Shown one piece after another: positions 1-12,137 of a DNA stretch of 64,000 nucleotides. The translations under genes and the position numbers were made by a program. The DNA comes from Lumnitzera littorea. Lineage: Eukaryota > Streptophyta > Magnoliopsida > Myrtales > Combretaceae. The stretch lies in NCBI GenBank assembly GCA_024138015.1, contig JAMXBB010000009.1:89905049-89969048 (forward strand). Direction: 5' to 3'. Under the pieces are notes generated by a model. The model was not told the origin of the DNA and did no database searches. It saw nothing but the letters and a program-made list of their open reading frames with translations. How positions within the stretch are numbered: the first letter of the stretch is position 1; every line of letters starts with the position of its first letter.

Positions 1-1117
1 TGCAAAACAAACACGCCGCAGCTCAAGATTTCTTTTCTATAAAATTCCTAAAGGTGGTGGAGTTGATGTCTTTCCCTTGTAGTATACAGGTTCAAGTTTT
101 CTTGTTTGGAATAGCTTTAGTATTGAAGAGGAAGATGTAAAAAAAAAAAAATAACAACAAATAAATAAATAAAAGAAGAAAGACGGCGAGTGGATTTGTA
201 GATACAAATTCGCATTTGTCTCATTTCTTTCTATTGACAGGACATAGGTCTCTCCTATAAAATTCAAGGAGAGACAAATGTTGTGAGTTATGTTCATCAA
301 TCAATGTCAAATGTGCTTGTATAATCTATATACCTTTCTTCTCCTCAAACATAGATAACCGTGTAAAGCGATTACTTCTTTTTCTTTATTAAGGATGTAA
401 CAATAGGATCTTAGTATGTGTTGGTATAGTAAAACCCAAGCTCCTTTGCCAAGAAGGAAGGGAAGAAAAAACATCCACGTGTGCATGCATATGCACACAC
501 ACATACACACAAGATCTGCAGATAAGTTAACAAAAATAAAAAAAGAGTAAAATATTCTTTCGCTAGAGCATGGCCAACTAGATATGCGGTGGTTGTACAC
601 AAAGAGAGTCATGGACAATTGAATTCAAATGTTATCGACTCAGTTAGTGGTGCAATCGGTTGGAGCAGCATCTCAATTTGCCATCGGGAGATTTGTCTTG
701 TGTTTTCTTGATGTTTAAGTTGGTTTTAAGCTTTTTATTTGACTTTCTACACACACATGCAGGTTGTTATGTACATGAGATAAAGTCAATATTGAGAGCA
801 GGTCACGTGAATGTTTTATTAGACTCAAATATGGGAGTATTGCTCCAACATAGTGGACTCATGTATCGTGTGTTATTGAAGTATTGTTCATGGTTTTTAT
901 CCTAATTTTTATTATTTTCATGCTAATTTCATGTGTTTTGTCATCGTTTTTTCTATTTATTCACATCTTATTTATTATCTAGGACTTATAATGATAAACC
1001 TAGATTGGATATAGAATATAGTATTATTACTATCCATGTCCCAGTAAATTGCTACATGATTATCAAATATTTTAGTTTACTCGATGGTTTGAAGACAATC
1101 TAGTACAAGTAGCCATT
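1..1117. other. Flanking DNA left of the nested retrotransposon, no gene seen
   Basis: AT-rich sequence with a short CA-type microsatellite near 490-512 and an A-run near 140. The open frames here (for example 660-905 plus) match no family I recognise and have no coding-like composition. I see no splice-linked exons or transposon ends. Confidence 0.5.
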
Positions 1118-1122
1118 GTTAC

Positions 1123-2714
1123 CATAAGTCACATGAAAGTAACCAAGAAAATGGTAAATTTGTTACTTAAAAAGATTTAAACTTTTTGCAAATCAAGACA
1201 TAAACATATCCCCTTTGATTCTTTAACGAGTATGGCGTAAAACAATATATAGAAACCAAATAAATAACAAAATAAGAAAGTAGAGATGAGAAGATTAGGT
1301 TCAAGAATTTTAGTCCTTCAACCTTATGTCTATTGCACTCTTTTAACTTCACTTCTGAGAGCTCAGTATTCTATACCAGTGTAGTTTCATTATTTACTTT
1401 TCACTATCTCAAACAACAAACAAACAAATACAAGCCTTCTACTCTATCTCACTAGGCTATTCTTGCATATACATAAATCTACAGATCCTTGATCCCCTCC
1501 TCTAACACAAATCCTATCTCATGAAAAATAAAGTTTATAGTGACAATAAGGATAGAATACAATGATCCTCGCTATGAAAATACAAGATAAAATCAAAATT
1601 TTAAACTAGAGTGGATAGTGTTGTCTTTGATTTAGCTTTTAAAAGTATCTTTGAATTTTCTCAAGTATAAAGTTTGCAGTAAACAATCGCAGATGTGATG
1701 TCTTTCAAAATTTGAACTCTTTAGCTTTTATATCCCTTAGGTACAACATCTCTTTATTAAAATCTTAGATATATCTTTGACACAACTCAAGGGATTTTGA
1801 AGTATCTTGATCAACCTGTTGGAAGTTGTAATCCCTCGATTTGTGGAAGCTAAATCAGTCTTGTTGATCAATTCAATTTGAAGTTATACTGCAACTAATA
1901 TAGGAATAAAGTTTGTACTTTTTCTTGTGTATATATTTTGATTCGTCGTTATAATTCATCAATAGGTCCTTCAAAAAATTAAATCCTTTGGAAATAAATA
2001 TCTTCTAAAAATTAAGAGCAAATCTTTGATACTTGATAATCTTGAATTTGAACTTGAAACTTTGATTATTTTCCTATTGAAGTACTGCACGATTAAGCTT
2101 ATATCCAATGCAATTTTCTTGACTAAATCTTCTTGAAAAATATTGATATATCAGCTCAATTTGAATATAAAAATCTTGTTGCAATATGTATAAGATTCAT
2201 CCTTATCTTAGACTTACTTCTCATATCCAACTTAATTTGAGCTGTAAAAAGAAAATCTGATTAATTTCTCCATGAAATCCTCCATTTATCTTCATAAAGA
2301 ACCATCAATTAATTCATGAAATATCAAATAACCAACTAATAAACCTAATCTGTTAAAAATCTTTCAACTATCATAACACTCATGTCCAACTAAGCTTGTC
2401 TTTAAAGTAGTTAAATTAAACCTCCAATTCCCATGGATTTGATGTTCAACTTAGTATAATGTATTGGATACATTACCCAAATATATCTAATAAGTGAAGT
2501 TAGGCCTTCAAACAATTATAAACCAAATAAACTTCATGAAACAAACTGTTCTGTAACATTATGATATAATACTATGTCTTTGAATTTGCTTTTTATTTTC
2601 AAATTCAATTCTAAAATAAATTCTTTTCTTTTGCTTAATGACCTAAACACTTAACACATTAATTAAGCATCTTTACTCTTTTTGTTATTATCAAAACAAT
2701 GATGAGAGAACTTA
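1123..2714 (-). repeat. 3' LTR of the SIRE-type copia element
   Basis: Direct repeat of 30098-31690, alignable over its whole length (for example 1148-1200 with 30138-30190, and 2600-2714 with 31575-31690). It lies at the 3' end of the minus-strand element, directly left of the polypurine tract. Boundaries were set by where the two copies stop aligning, so allow a few bases of error. Confidence 0.85.
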
Positions 2715-2731
2715 CTATTCTCTTCCTTTTT
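2715..2731 (-). other. Polypurine tract of the copia element
   Basis: The plus strand reads as a pyrimidine run (CTATTCTCTTCCTTTTT), so the minus strand is a purine run directly 5' of the 3' LTR. This is the place and composition expected for the plus-strand DNA primer. Confidence 0.65.
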
Positions 2732-3229
2732 GGTAATAACAAAACCCTTTCTCACAAAAATATTGAATAATATGTGAAAGGTTTTGTAATACAAATCATG
2801 TTAGATGTAAGCTCAAATTATCATAAATTTTTAAAGTCTAAGAATTTTAAAAAACTCATTGCACAATTGTTAATATTAGAATCAATCTTATTAGATCAAA
2901 TCAAATTATTCATGTTTAACTGATATTAATTCAATATTTTTCCTTCCCCCCCTAAATTTGATATAGATAGAATCAATGGATAATAGTAAGAAGAAATAAC
3001 TAGAAAATATTGATATTTCATTGACAAGCCTAATTATATCAGTTTGTCTCTAAATTGGACTTTAAACATGATTTTGAATACAAAAGAAACTTAAACATAA
3101 TATTATGAATAGACATAGACATCTGGAATAGAAATTAATCGACTTAAACTTGAACTAAACTGAACAAACACTTGCTACAAAAACATGAAGTTGATTTCTT
3201 TTTCTTTTTTTTTTTTTCTTTTAGGGGGT

Positions 3230-6200
3230 GGGGCAACTCTTTTTGACTCTTGATGGAGTGCTTGAAGTTGATGATGAAGGTAGAGATAGAGTAGATTCCT
3301 TCCATGCTAGCAGCATAATTATTGATAAAGGAACTTGTGGTGCTAGTTCCTCTTCAATTGGATTTAGATCAATAGACAAGCTAAGTTCAACCGGTGAAGA
3401 TGAGTGATCAATTGGAACTTGTACAGCTAGACTTAAAGATTATGATTCAATTATTGTAGGTAGACATTTGGGAGATGGAGGATCATTGAGTGGAATGTTA
3501 GATGGTGAAATTTCAGGTTCCATAATAGGTTAAGGAGATGACTTTATAGGTAGTGTGTGAGTCAAAAGAGATGGTTTGGAGGGTGTAAGTTCTATAGCTT
3601 CCTTGAGAGAAGCCTTTAACTTAATCAATAGCTAGTTCATCTTTGTCTCTATCATATGCTCAATTTCTTTCCTTGAAATTGCCTTAGGTTTAGATGTTTC
3701 TCTTGGTCCTTTTAATTTAGTCTTCAAATCTAATTCTAAATCTTCCTTTGATTCAAACTTTCTTTTTCCTTCTTTTGTTTCAAACTTCCCTCCTGTTCCG
3801 ATTTCAAACTCCTTACTCTTTTTCTACTTCCCCTTGATTATTTCCTTGCCCTTTCTCTTCTTATTGACTTTCTCTTTTGGTTCTAATTTAGGTTCTAAAC
3901 CAGATTTTGATAGTGGTCCTAAAAGCTCCCCCTCAAAAAAATGATCTAGGCAGTATGTTTTTCTTGTGCTTATCATGTACATAAAAAGTTTAATCATCAG
4001 TATGCCAAATTTAGTTTTTCACATTTGTACCCATGTGATTAAAGTGACCTCTAACTATCACTCTAATGGGTATCTCCTTCTTTATTACTATAGCGACCTC
4101 ATTTTTGCTCCCATTTTTATTTTAGAATTTTTACAATAGAGTAAAGGGTCCTAATTTAGAAAAAGAAAAGTACAAAACTAAAAAATTTTAGAAAAAATAA
4201 AATTTAGAAAAAAATACAAAAAAATGGAAACTTTAGAAAAAAAAACACAAAAAATACAAAATCTAGAAAAATACAAAAAACATGGAAAATTTAGAGAAAA
4301 TACAAAAAAAAACATAAATAAGAAATAAATTTTATAAAAAAAGAAAGAAAGAAAGAGAAGTAGATGATTTAATTAGGAAAATTAAATATTTTAGTTTTTT
4401 TTTTTTTTTTGTTAATTGTCATTTAGGTTGGGTTACATGAAGGGTGTTGGGCCTAGGCTTAAAAATTAGTCTAATTCAAGCTACCTAATCCATATATGTA
4501 ATTTGATGGCATATATAAATAAGGTACAAGCCAATAGCCTGATGAAAAGAACGTACATAAACATACATGAGGTTTGGGGTTCGAAGCTTACCATGCGTAG
4601 ATTGCATTTTATTTTTCTTCACCTTCTTTGTACACGTGTTGAACTTTGATTAGGTCAAATGTTCGATTTAACACGTAAGAGTTCTCAACAAAGCCGTGTA
4701 GATGACGTAGCACTATGTCAACATATCTTCTTTCCTTTTCCATCCCTTTCCCACATTTTCTCAAACAAAACTAACTTGGAGTGCTCACTTTGCCATAACT
4801 TTCCATACGTTTTCTACACACAAGCACTTGTTTTTTTTAGGTCAAATCTCATTCCCCACATATTACTCTTCGCATTTAACCTTAGAACTAGGCTTGATTC
4901 ATTCATTTTGGTGATTAAATCAACACTTAAAATCGAAAAAAAAAAAAAAAAAACCTTGAAATTAAGGGTACCTAATCTACCATTAATAGTGGTTCCAAGT
5001 TTGTTTAAGCTTGGATTATTCAACCTTCCTACTCTCATTCGCACCATCATCATGTCACAATTCTATCTCCAATTCAACATCATTGCACTCTCTTGCATAA
5101 TCCATCCCTAACTGCACTAACTTCAAATTCCACCCACTCACTCTTCACGACCATGCACTACGCTCCACCACTACCAAACCAAACCTAACATCATGCATAA
5201 CTGTTGTAAGCAATATAACACACCACGTCCATCTCTAAACACCACCACCACGTACATAACATACCCCCTTACGAACAGCAAACACCAAACACTAACCAAA
5301 CAATACCATCTCCTCATCTACTGTGACCAAATCAAAACCTTACGCTACACAACTGCACTAACTGCTACACCTAATTTGACGACTATCAATAGCAACTCGC
5401 AACTGCCACCCTTGTTAACAACCACCCAATTGCACAACCAAGAAACCCCTTGCCACACCAGCTTAACACCTATACATGAAGCACATCCCTACCGCATAAT
5501 GTTGTCACGTAGTAACCCAATGCCACCATCGTTAACTTTAAGCCTTACACAATAGACCCTAATTCAACACACAACACTTAACCTAATGCTAAACCCAACC
5601 CCATAGCCAATAGACCACAACATTCTCTCACCATGTAACCTATACTGTTGATACCACTCTCAGCCCAATACATCCATGTCCAATACCATACTTAATAAAA
5701 CACCCCGTGTAGTAGTAACCACCTCACTCTCGATTGCCTAACCATCCAACCATTTTCCCCTAACCAACAATGACACATGTATAACAAAACCCAGTCACAT
5801 CTCTCTCTCGTGCATCTAAAGTCGATGGCAGTGACATCCATCACACATGACCCCCCAATCACAAAACATACACCATCAACCGTTGTCACTCAAACCCAAC
5901 ATCACAACCATGGTCATTGCATCCTAAATCCTCAAAACCAACCCCCAATTCACACCTAACCACCATCATGAACGACGTCTACCACCACCCATCACCGTCT
6001 AAAACTTTAACTACCAAAACCCGCCACTATTAACCAAGGCATGATCACCATTGGCCTTTTCGCTAATCCCCTTCGAAATTCAGCCCAAAACCACCAAATG
6101 CATTCATGAGCTATTGCCACTTCCTTCTTCAACCACAACCTAACCTCACTTCGAGTCTGATTCGATGTCTAACTTGAGATCCAACCTTATAGAAGACCCG

Positions 6201-8262
6201 CGCTCCAGTTCCTTAGTTTAGCCTACTGCTCTTAGTTTTCGTATATTTATGTAATTTCTTTTCTTTTTTTTATTTATTTATCTCCAGTGTAATTGTAAAA
6301 AAAGAAAAGAAAAAGGAAAGAAAAGGAAAACTAAAAATAATGAAGAAAAAAAAGAGAAAAAAGTAAAGTAGCTTAGTTTTAAATTTTTTATTTATTTTTC
6401 AATTAAAATTTAAAAAAAATGATAAAAGATCAGAAAATTGGATAAAATAAAGAAAAGTAAGAAAATAGTTTTAAGACTTAGAAAATTTGTTTTCGAAAAA
6501 ATAAAAATAAATCAATTCTTTTTCAAAATTAGAACTACTTTAAAACTTTCCAAAATTAAACTCGATTTAGGATTCTTTAGAAAATTTCCTTAAAATAACA
6601 TTGAATCAGGTACAAATGTAAGCTTGATCTTTTTTAAAAATTAAAATCAACCTGTCCACCTAAATTTTTAACAAAAAAAAAATGCGTATATTTGATTCTA
6701 AATAATGAGTACGTAGATACCTTTGGGACGATATAAAAATAAAAAACAAAAAGATTGGTTTTTTCCTATTATTCAAATTAGTAAAAATAAGAAAAAAAAA
6801 ATTTATTTAAATGTTAGTTTTTGTCCTGAAAGGTAAATTCAAATAATTAAATTTAAACTTAGAAAGTTTGTGGTATCTGTGAGAGTTTAAAAAACTTAAT
6901 CCCTAGACTCAACCCTAGTCTTTCAAAAACCCCTTTTTTTCTAAATCGGTTTTTTCTCACGTAAACCAGTGTCTAGATCAAAACCAAATCCACCCATTTG
7001 GTTTTGACTTAAACCATTTCCTAACCCCAATTAAGTGACAACTCTAGAAGTTTATAAAATTCTTTTTTAAAAAAAAAAAAACAATTTTCTTTAACTTTTA
7101 ATCAAGGATCAATATTAAATGGGTTATGATTTAATATTAATCGGGTTAAGGAAAATAATAAAAACTGGGAAAAAATTAGGCTCGACAGTTATTTTCAGCG
7201 TCTTCACTTCCTTGTACTCAAATAGCTTCATCAATAAATTGCTATAGGGCCTCTTCCTTTTGGTCATGAATGCCTGCCGAATAATTTGAGCAGCTATATC
7301 CAACTTCTTCTTTCTTAACAAAGCTAAAATTACCATTATGTCTTCTTTGGAAATACTTGTAGTACTTCCTTTCTTTGGAAGAATGCAACTGATTACCATT
7401 TTGTGCAACATGTGCACAATAAACCTAAAGTTGAATATACTAGCTTCTTTCCTTCCCTAGCCAAATTCTTTCTCCTTTGTTTAGTTCCTCAAATACTTGC
7501 TTGCTTGACCATTTCATCAACTCCTCTATTGTTATTCATTTTGGGAAAACTAAAACACTTCTGAATATCTTCCTTCATGATCTCTATTTTCTGTCCATTT
7601 ACCTTAGAGACCTACATATCTCTCTATCTCATGTCTAAATTTTCATAAAATTCATATAACAGCTCACCAAAAACAACATTCTACACGATATAAAGATTTT
7701 TACAACCTAAAACATTAAGGAACTCATCTTAATAGAAGCCATTTTTTTGAAAATATTAAAACTCAAAAATGCTAAGCTCTATGTGTTGACTTTGTTTCAA
7801 AGATGACACATAAACAATTCAACACTTTACCTTTTTTTTTCAACTTTAATTTGCTCGAATTGCTTTGCTATGGTTTCTAGTTTTGGTTCATACTCTAGAT
7901 CAAATTTTGATTGTGGTTTTGATTTTGCCTCTAATTTGGCAACTTGTTCCTCACTTGCAGAGCTTTCCTCTTCTTCTTCTTCATCTAATTCTTCATTTAG
8001 TTTCAATTAGCTCCTCACTGCATGAAATGTTACCTTCATCAAATTTCTCCTTTTCTTGAGGAATAGCTTCCAATTTCTTAAGATTAGGATTAAGGTTTTT
8101 AGGTTGAGGGTTTTCAGAATTAAGGTTTTGGAGTTCTTGATTTGGGGCTTAATTCACATCGAAATCTAATGGCTCATTAGCTAGTGAATATGGATTATCT
8201 TTCATCTTCCTAAGATCTTTCTCGATTTTGAAACCAAGTCGAGGTCATTTTCTTTGAGCCAT
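3230..8262 (-). pseudogene. Extra (env-position) ORF of the SIRE-type element, split by a solo LTR
   Basis: A broken minus-strand ORF starts at the ATG at 8260-8262, downstream of pol RNase H. The N-terminal part is charged and Asn/Pro/Lys/Glu-rich. The segment at 7190-7417 is the best conserved and resembles the family annotated in plants as 'putative plant transposon protein' (motifs KGSTTSISKEDI and IAAQIIRQAF). A solo LTR interrupts at 7187/4089. On its far side the reading continues as KKEIPIRVIVRGHFNHMG, then a Lys/Glu-rich stretch (3640-3960) and a Ser/Pro-rich tail (3230-3640). SIRE elements are known for an env-like ORF in this position. I see no clear signal peptide or membrane segment, so 'envelope' is positional only. 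Several stops make it non-functional. Confidence 0.6.
4089..7187 (+). repeat. Solo LTR of an Ogre/Tat-type gypsy element
   Basis: About 3.1 kb that follows the plan of the LTRs at 9476-12105 and 22870-25550. It has the start TATAG...ACCTCATTTTTGC, the tRNA-like block near 4507-4588, a C/A-rich low-G middle (5060-6180), the GATCAATATTAAATGGGTTA block near 7107, and the end GCTCGACA. No primer site or coding region follows, so it is a solo LTR. Flanking pentamers are ATTAC (4084-4088) and GTTAT (7188-7192). They differ by two transitions, so this is a plausible decayed target duplication. It sits inside the copia extra ORF. It is longer and clearly diverged from the full element's LTRs, so it belongs to a sister family. 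Confidence 0.75.
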
Positions 8263-8991
8263 ATGCTAAAGAAAGAAAGAAAAACAATGCAAGTTAAGAG
8301 AGATAACCGATATGGAGAAATGATGAATATATGAAATGTGTTGATGACTAATTGAAGTGGAAATTTAAATCCTTAGAACCTAGAACGTATGAGAGTGCAT
8401 GTGAGTGAATGTAGATGAAGAGGTTAATCATATTTAAAAGTTAGAGAGAGAAGAAAAACTTAGCCATTAGAGAGAGTAGAAGCTCACTGGACATGTTGTG
8501 AACTTGCCTGAAAATGGAAAGGTGGAGAGATTTGATCATTAGTACATGTATGGAAAAAAATAATCTCATTTATTATTGTAAAGGTACAGAGGAGAAATAG
8601 TTAATTATTTTATAATTAAAATACTCAAAATTTAAAAATAATAATTACCCCATGTTTTATACTTATTAAATAATATACTTAATCTAGCTGTAGTATATTT
8701 TACAAATTATTGAATAACTTATTTAATTACACTAAAATACAGATATTTAAATATAGGATTTCAATATTACCTAAATTCTACACAATGTTAAATATAAATT
8801 AACTATAGGACATTAAAATACAAACATTCAAGTATTAAATGAAATTTTACGAAGACTATTATATCAAAAATTTAAATAAAAATACATCAAAATTTTACTT
8901 TACATGCAAGATTAACAACACTTGTAATATTTCATAAAAATGCTTATCAATCAACAAGTTAGGCAAATGGATAACAAATACCAATTTCATT
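8263..8991. other. Internal copia spacer between pol and the extra ORF
   Basis: Very AT-rich stretch between the RNase H stop region and the ATG of the extra ORF. No coding signal is seen. It may hold untranslated leader for the extra ORF. Confidence 0.4.
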
Positions 8992-9470
8992 TCATATAAA
9001 TTCAAATTTGGTCTTAGCATGAGGCTTGATGAAAATATCAGCTAATTGATTATCAATTGAGACAAATTCAATACTTATATCACTATCATTAGTGTGATCA
9101 CATATAAAATGATGTGTAACTTCTATATGTTTAGGTCTAGAGTAATGCACTGGATTTTTAGTCAGATTGATTGCACTTATATTATCACACTTTATAGGAA
9201 TATCTTTCAAATTTAATCTATAGTCAGATAACTATTGTTTGATCTTAACAATTTAAGCCCAACAATTGCCAATTAAAACATACTTAGCTTTAGATGTAGA
9301 TAAGGCAATAGAATTTTGTTTCTTAGATGATCGAGAAATGAATTTGTCCCCTAGAAATTAGTAAGTACCTAAGATACTTTTCCTATCTATCTTACTTCCA
9401 GCATAGTTAGCATCTAAGTAGCCAATCAAATCAAAATTTTGGTTCTTTGGATACTAGATTCCTAACTTTG
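8992..9470 (-). pseudogene. Copia RNase H (3' end of pol), separated from RT by the Ogre/Tat insertion
   Basis: The minus-strand translation shows the C-terminal copia RNase H signature: CDNISAINLTKNPVHYSRPKH, a following His-His, then the EFV...NQLADIFIKP ending. The residues just upstream (KVRNLVSKEPKF, 9400-9470) continue the reading frame found at 25560 on the other side of the nested element. The copy carries stops and is not functional. Confidence 0.88.
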
Positions 9471-9475
9471 CTGTA
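9471..9475 (+). repeat. Target-site duplication CTGTA, left copy
   Basis: CTGTA directly before the 5' LTR of the Ogre/Tat element. The identical pentamer follows the 3' LTR at 25551-25555. This proves a simple insertion into the copia pol. Confidence 0.9.
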
Positions 9476-9780
9476 TATAGGCATCTAATTTTTGCCTCTC
9501 CATAGTCTTAATCTTTATTTTTACAAAAAGGGTCTTAATTCAAAAAGATAAAAAATAATAAAAATTAACAAATAATGAAAATACCAAAATAATAATAATA
9601 ATAATAAAGAAGAAAAGGAAAAATTATAAAAATTTCGTATATTTTTAGGAAGTAATTTATATTAGGAATAATTAGTTTTAGTGTTAGTTTTAATTTTAGT
9701 TTAGTTAAAAATTTTTAGTTTAGAGATTCAGATAGTTTAAATATAATTTAATTGTAATGAATGTCAAGGCACAGGTCAAC

Positions 9781-9844
9781 GGCCTAACGGATAAGTAGTG
9801 GAGTATTTGGGATGGATTTAGTTTGAGGTCTTGGGTTCGAGTCT
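9781..9844 (+). other. tRNA-like block with A- and B-box motifs inside the 5' LTR
   Basis: GGCCTAACGGATAAG (9781-9795) resembles the A-box region of plant tRNA-Arg, and GGTTCGAGTCT (9834-9844) fits the Pol III B-box. The same block occurs in the 3' LTR (23176-23239), and in decayed form in the related solo LTR (B-box at 4578-4588). It is not a folded tRNA gene. It looks like a captured tRNA or SINE head fixed in this LTR family. Confidence 0.55.
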
Positions 9845-9995
9845 CAGCAGGTACCTATGTCTTTATTTTTCTAACTTTGTAGAAATAAGACGAAAATCAG
9901 TTTCATATCTAATTAAATCATATGAGTTTAGTTAAATTAAATTTGAATCTAGTTTAATCAGATACAATAGATATGATAGGATTTGATTTGGACTT

Positions 9996-10003
9996 TATAA
10001 AAG
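9996..10003 (+). promoter_or_regulatory. TATA box of the 5' LTR promoter
   Basis: TATAAAAG, conserved at the same place in the 3' LTR (23403-23410) and followed about 25-35 bp later by the AACCCAGCAGCC stretch where transcripts would start. The assignment is by motif and position only. Confidence 0.6.
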
Positions 10004-12108
10004 AAAAAAACAATAACATAAACCCAGCAGCCTCTACAGAAACTAGCATCCAACACCATACTTCACTATTGCACATACTACTCCCTTGCCGAACTCTACT
10101 GTTGTCACAATTACACTATCCTCATAAACCACACTGCAGCACAATTGCACACCAACGGCACTGTCCACATGCATCGATCTACACAACACCAACATCAAAC
10201 AACTCACAGTCGATCACCAGCCAACATCAACAGCGCCACCCCCTATCATCTTCACCGCTGACACACACCAATCCACTGTCGCCCGCCATAGTAACCAAAT
10301 CACATACCCAAATGCCACAGCTCTTAACCACTTACCATACCTATACGCTACTCCACACAACTCGTCCTTCTCTTCCTTTCATGCGACCCACATCCTCAAC
10401 CGAACAAGTTCCAGGCACGCTTTACACCTAACCTCGACCCCTCACGCTCGGCATTTAACTGCATACCAATATCAGACCCACAACCATTCACACACTAAAC
10501 CAAACCCACTCGACCCCCTACAGCCAGCAAACACCACGCCAGATCCTCGTCGAAACCTAGAACTACTCGATCACCATACAACAGTCCACACTGCAACACC
10601 TCAACACAGCGAATAGCATACACCATCGCCAACGCGTCCAGCAGTAGAACAAGCCACACTTCACCGGCGAGCGTGTGACCACAATCCTCATCGTTATACG
10701 CGGATCACTTTCGATCGGCCATACACATAGATTCCATGCCAATGCACCACCGCCGTACTCCATGATCAGTTTCTTACCGCCACTCCCTGCAATAATCCGT
10801 CGCCGACAGCAGCCCCACTATTGAAGTCCAACTTGTTACTACACATAAGAACAAATAGAGCGCCTGATCTAAGTTTCAACCACGTATAACACAATCCTGA
10901 TAGCATGCCAACTCTAACACGTTGCTGACCACCTTGCGTAGGACAACTCGCGTACATCAGTACAAATGATCCGCGCGCGACCCTACCGACTGAACAAGAT
11001 ACGTGTTGTAATCCATCCACATTACTGACTGCTCCATCCAAAAACAGCAACTGCTACTCCACCACTGTGACTTCGTACGAATCCATAACAGTAAGCCTCG
11101 ACGTCAATTTGTACATTCCATAGTCCGATACCGTCACTGCTTCGTCTACGCCATTATCGTGCAAGAACAAGCCGAGTTCAGTTTTTCCAAATCTTAGTTT
11201 TGTTATTTTATTTCATTTATTTCATTATTTTATTTATTTATTATTATTATTAGTTCCTTAGCTATTTGATGCAGTATATGTGTATATGACTATATTAGTT
11301 TAGGTGACTTATTAGTATTAGTTTTTTATATATTAAGTAAGTTTCGTAACATTACTAATCTATGTAGGTAGATAATTATTTAATAATAATAGAATATATA
11401 TATGTATATTAGTCTAGGAATTTTTAAGATTAGGCATATTTTTAGGATTTTCTCACTTAGAAATTTATTTTGGAAATAAAAAATAATAAAATCCCATTTT
11501 AGAAAAATAGGGCTTTTAGAGAGTTTTCATAAAATAGAATAAAAGACTTAGTGGATTAGGACCCTTTTGGAGTTTGGAAAAATTGAATTGATAATAACAT
11601 AAACTCGATTGGTTTTTAAAAATTATAATAAATCAATACATTAAAGATTTTTTTTAAAGAACTACGATCATCTGATCCCAGTTAGTAAGTACATAGGCAC
11701 CTTCGGGGTAATGATAAAATTTGTAAGAACTTAGGTTTTTCTTATTTTTTTATTTTTTTCTTTGAAAATATTATAATTAGAAAAATAATCCTAATTTCGG
11801 TAAATAGATAGTGGTATCGATTAGGGTTTAATAGGTTAGCCCCCGAACTCGAAATACTCTGGTTTTTCATTCGAATTGAAATCAAAAACCGGTAGCCAAA
11901 TCGTAATTAATCCACCCAATTGGTTACGGTTTCTTTTCTTTTCCCAACTTTGGTCGGGTAGCGACTCCAAAAATTATTTTCAATAAAAAACCGGAATTTC
12001 TCAATTTCTTTAGTGGAAGATTAATATTAAATGGGTTAGGGTTTAGTATTAATCAGAAAATGAGAATTCAATTTTAAATAAAAAATCAAAAAATCAAGCT
12101 CGACAGTT

Positions 12109-12128
12109 TGGCGACTCCACTAGGGATC
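12109..12128 (+). other. Primer-binding site, tRNA-Arg type
   Basis: TGGCGACTCCACTAGGGATC begins four bases after the 5' LTR. It is complementary to the 3' end (with CCA) of plant tRNA-Arg(ACG) as I recall it, with two mismatches. tRNA-Arg priming is known for Ogre/Tat elements. Confidence 0.8.
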
Positions 12129-12137
12129 GATAGAGGG

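Larger units (their letters stand above)
9476..12105 (+). repeat. 5' LTR of the Ogre/Tat element
   Basis: About 2.63 kb, matching 22870-25550 throughout. It begins TATAG (the other copy begins TGTAG) and ends CGACA. It contains a tRNA-like block (9768-9850), a TATA box (9996-10003), a C/A-rich G-poor stretch (about 10020-11190), then AT-rich sequence. Open frames inside it are not conserved between the two copies and are not taken as genes. Confidence 0.93.

Noticed and set aside
660..905. 81-codon ORF as a gene
   Set aside because: No recognised family, no splice or promoter context, ordinary AT-rich composition.
9768..9850. A true tRNA-Arg gene in the LTR
   Set aside because: Only the A- and B-box regions resemble a tRNA. 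Acceptor and anticodon arms do not pair by eye, so it is listed as a tRNA-like block.
9973..11050. Open frames of 152, 94 and 66 codons within the 5' LTR
   Set aside because: The matching places in the 3' LTR (23380-23811, 23988-24475) have shifted frames and different proteins. The open length comes from the skewed, stop-poor composition.
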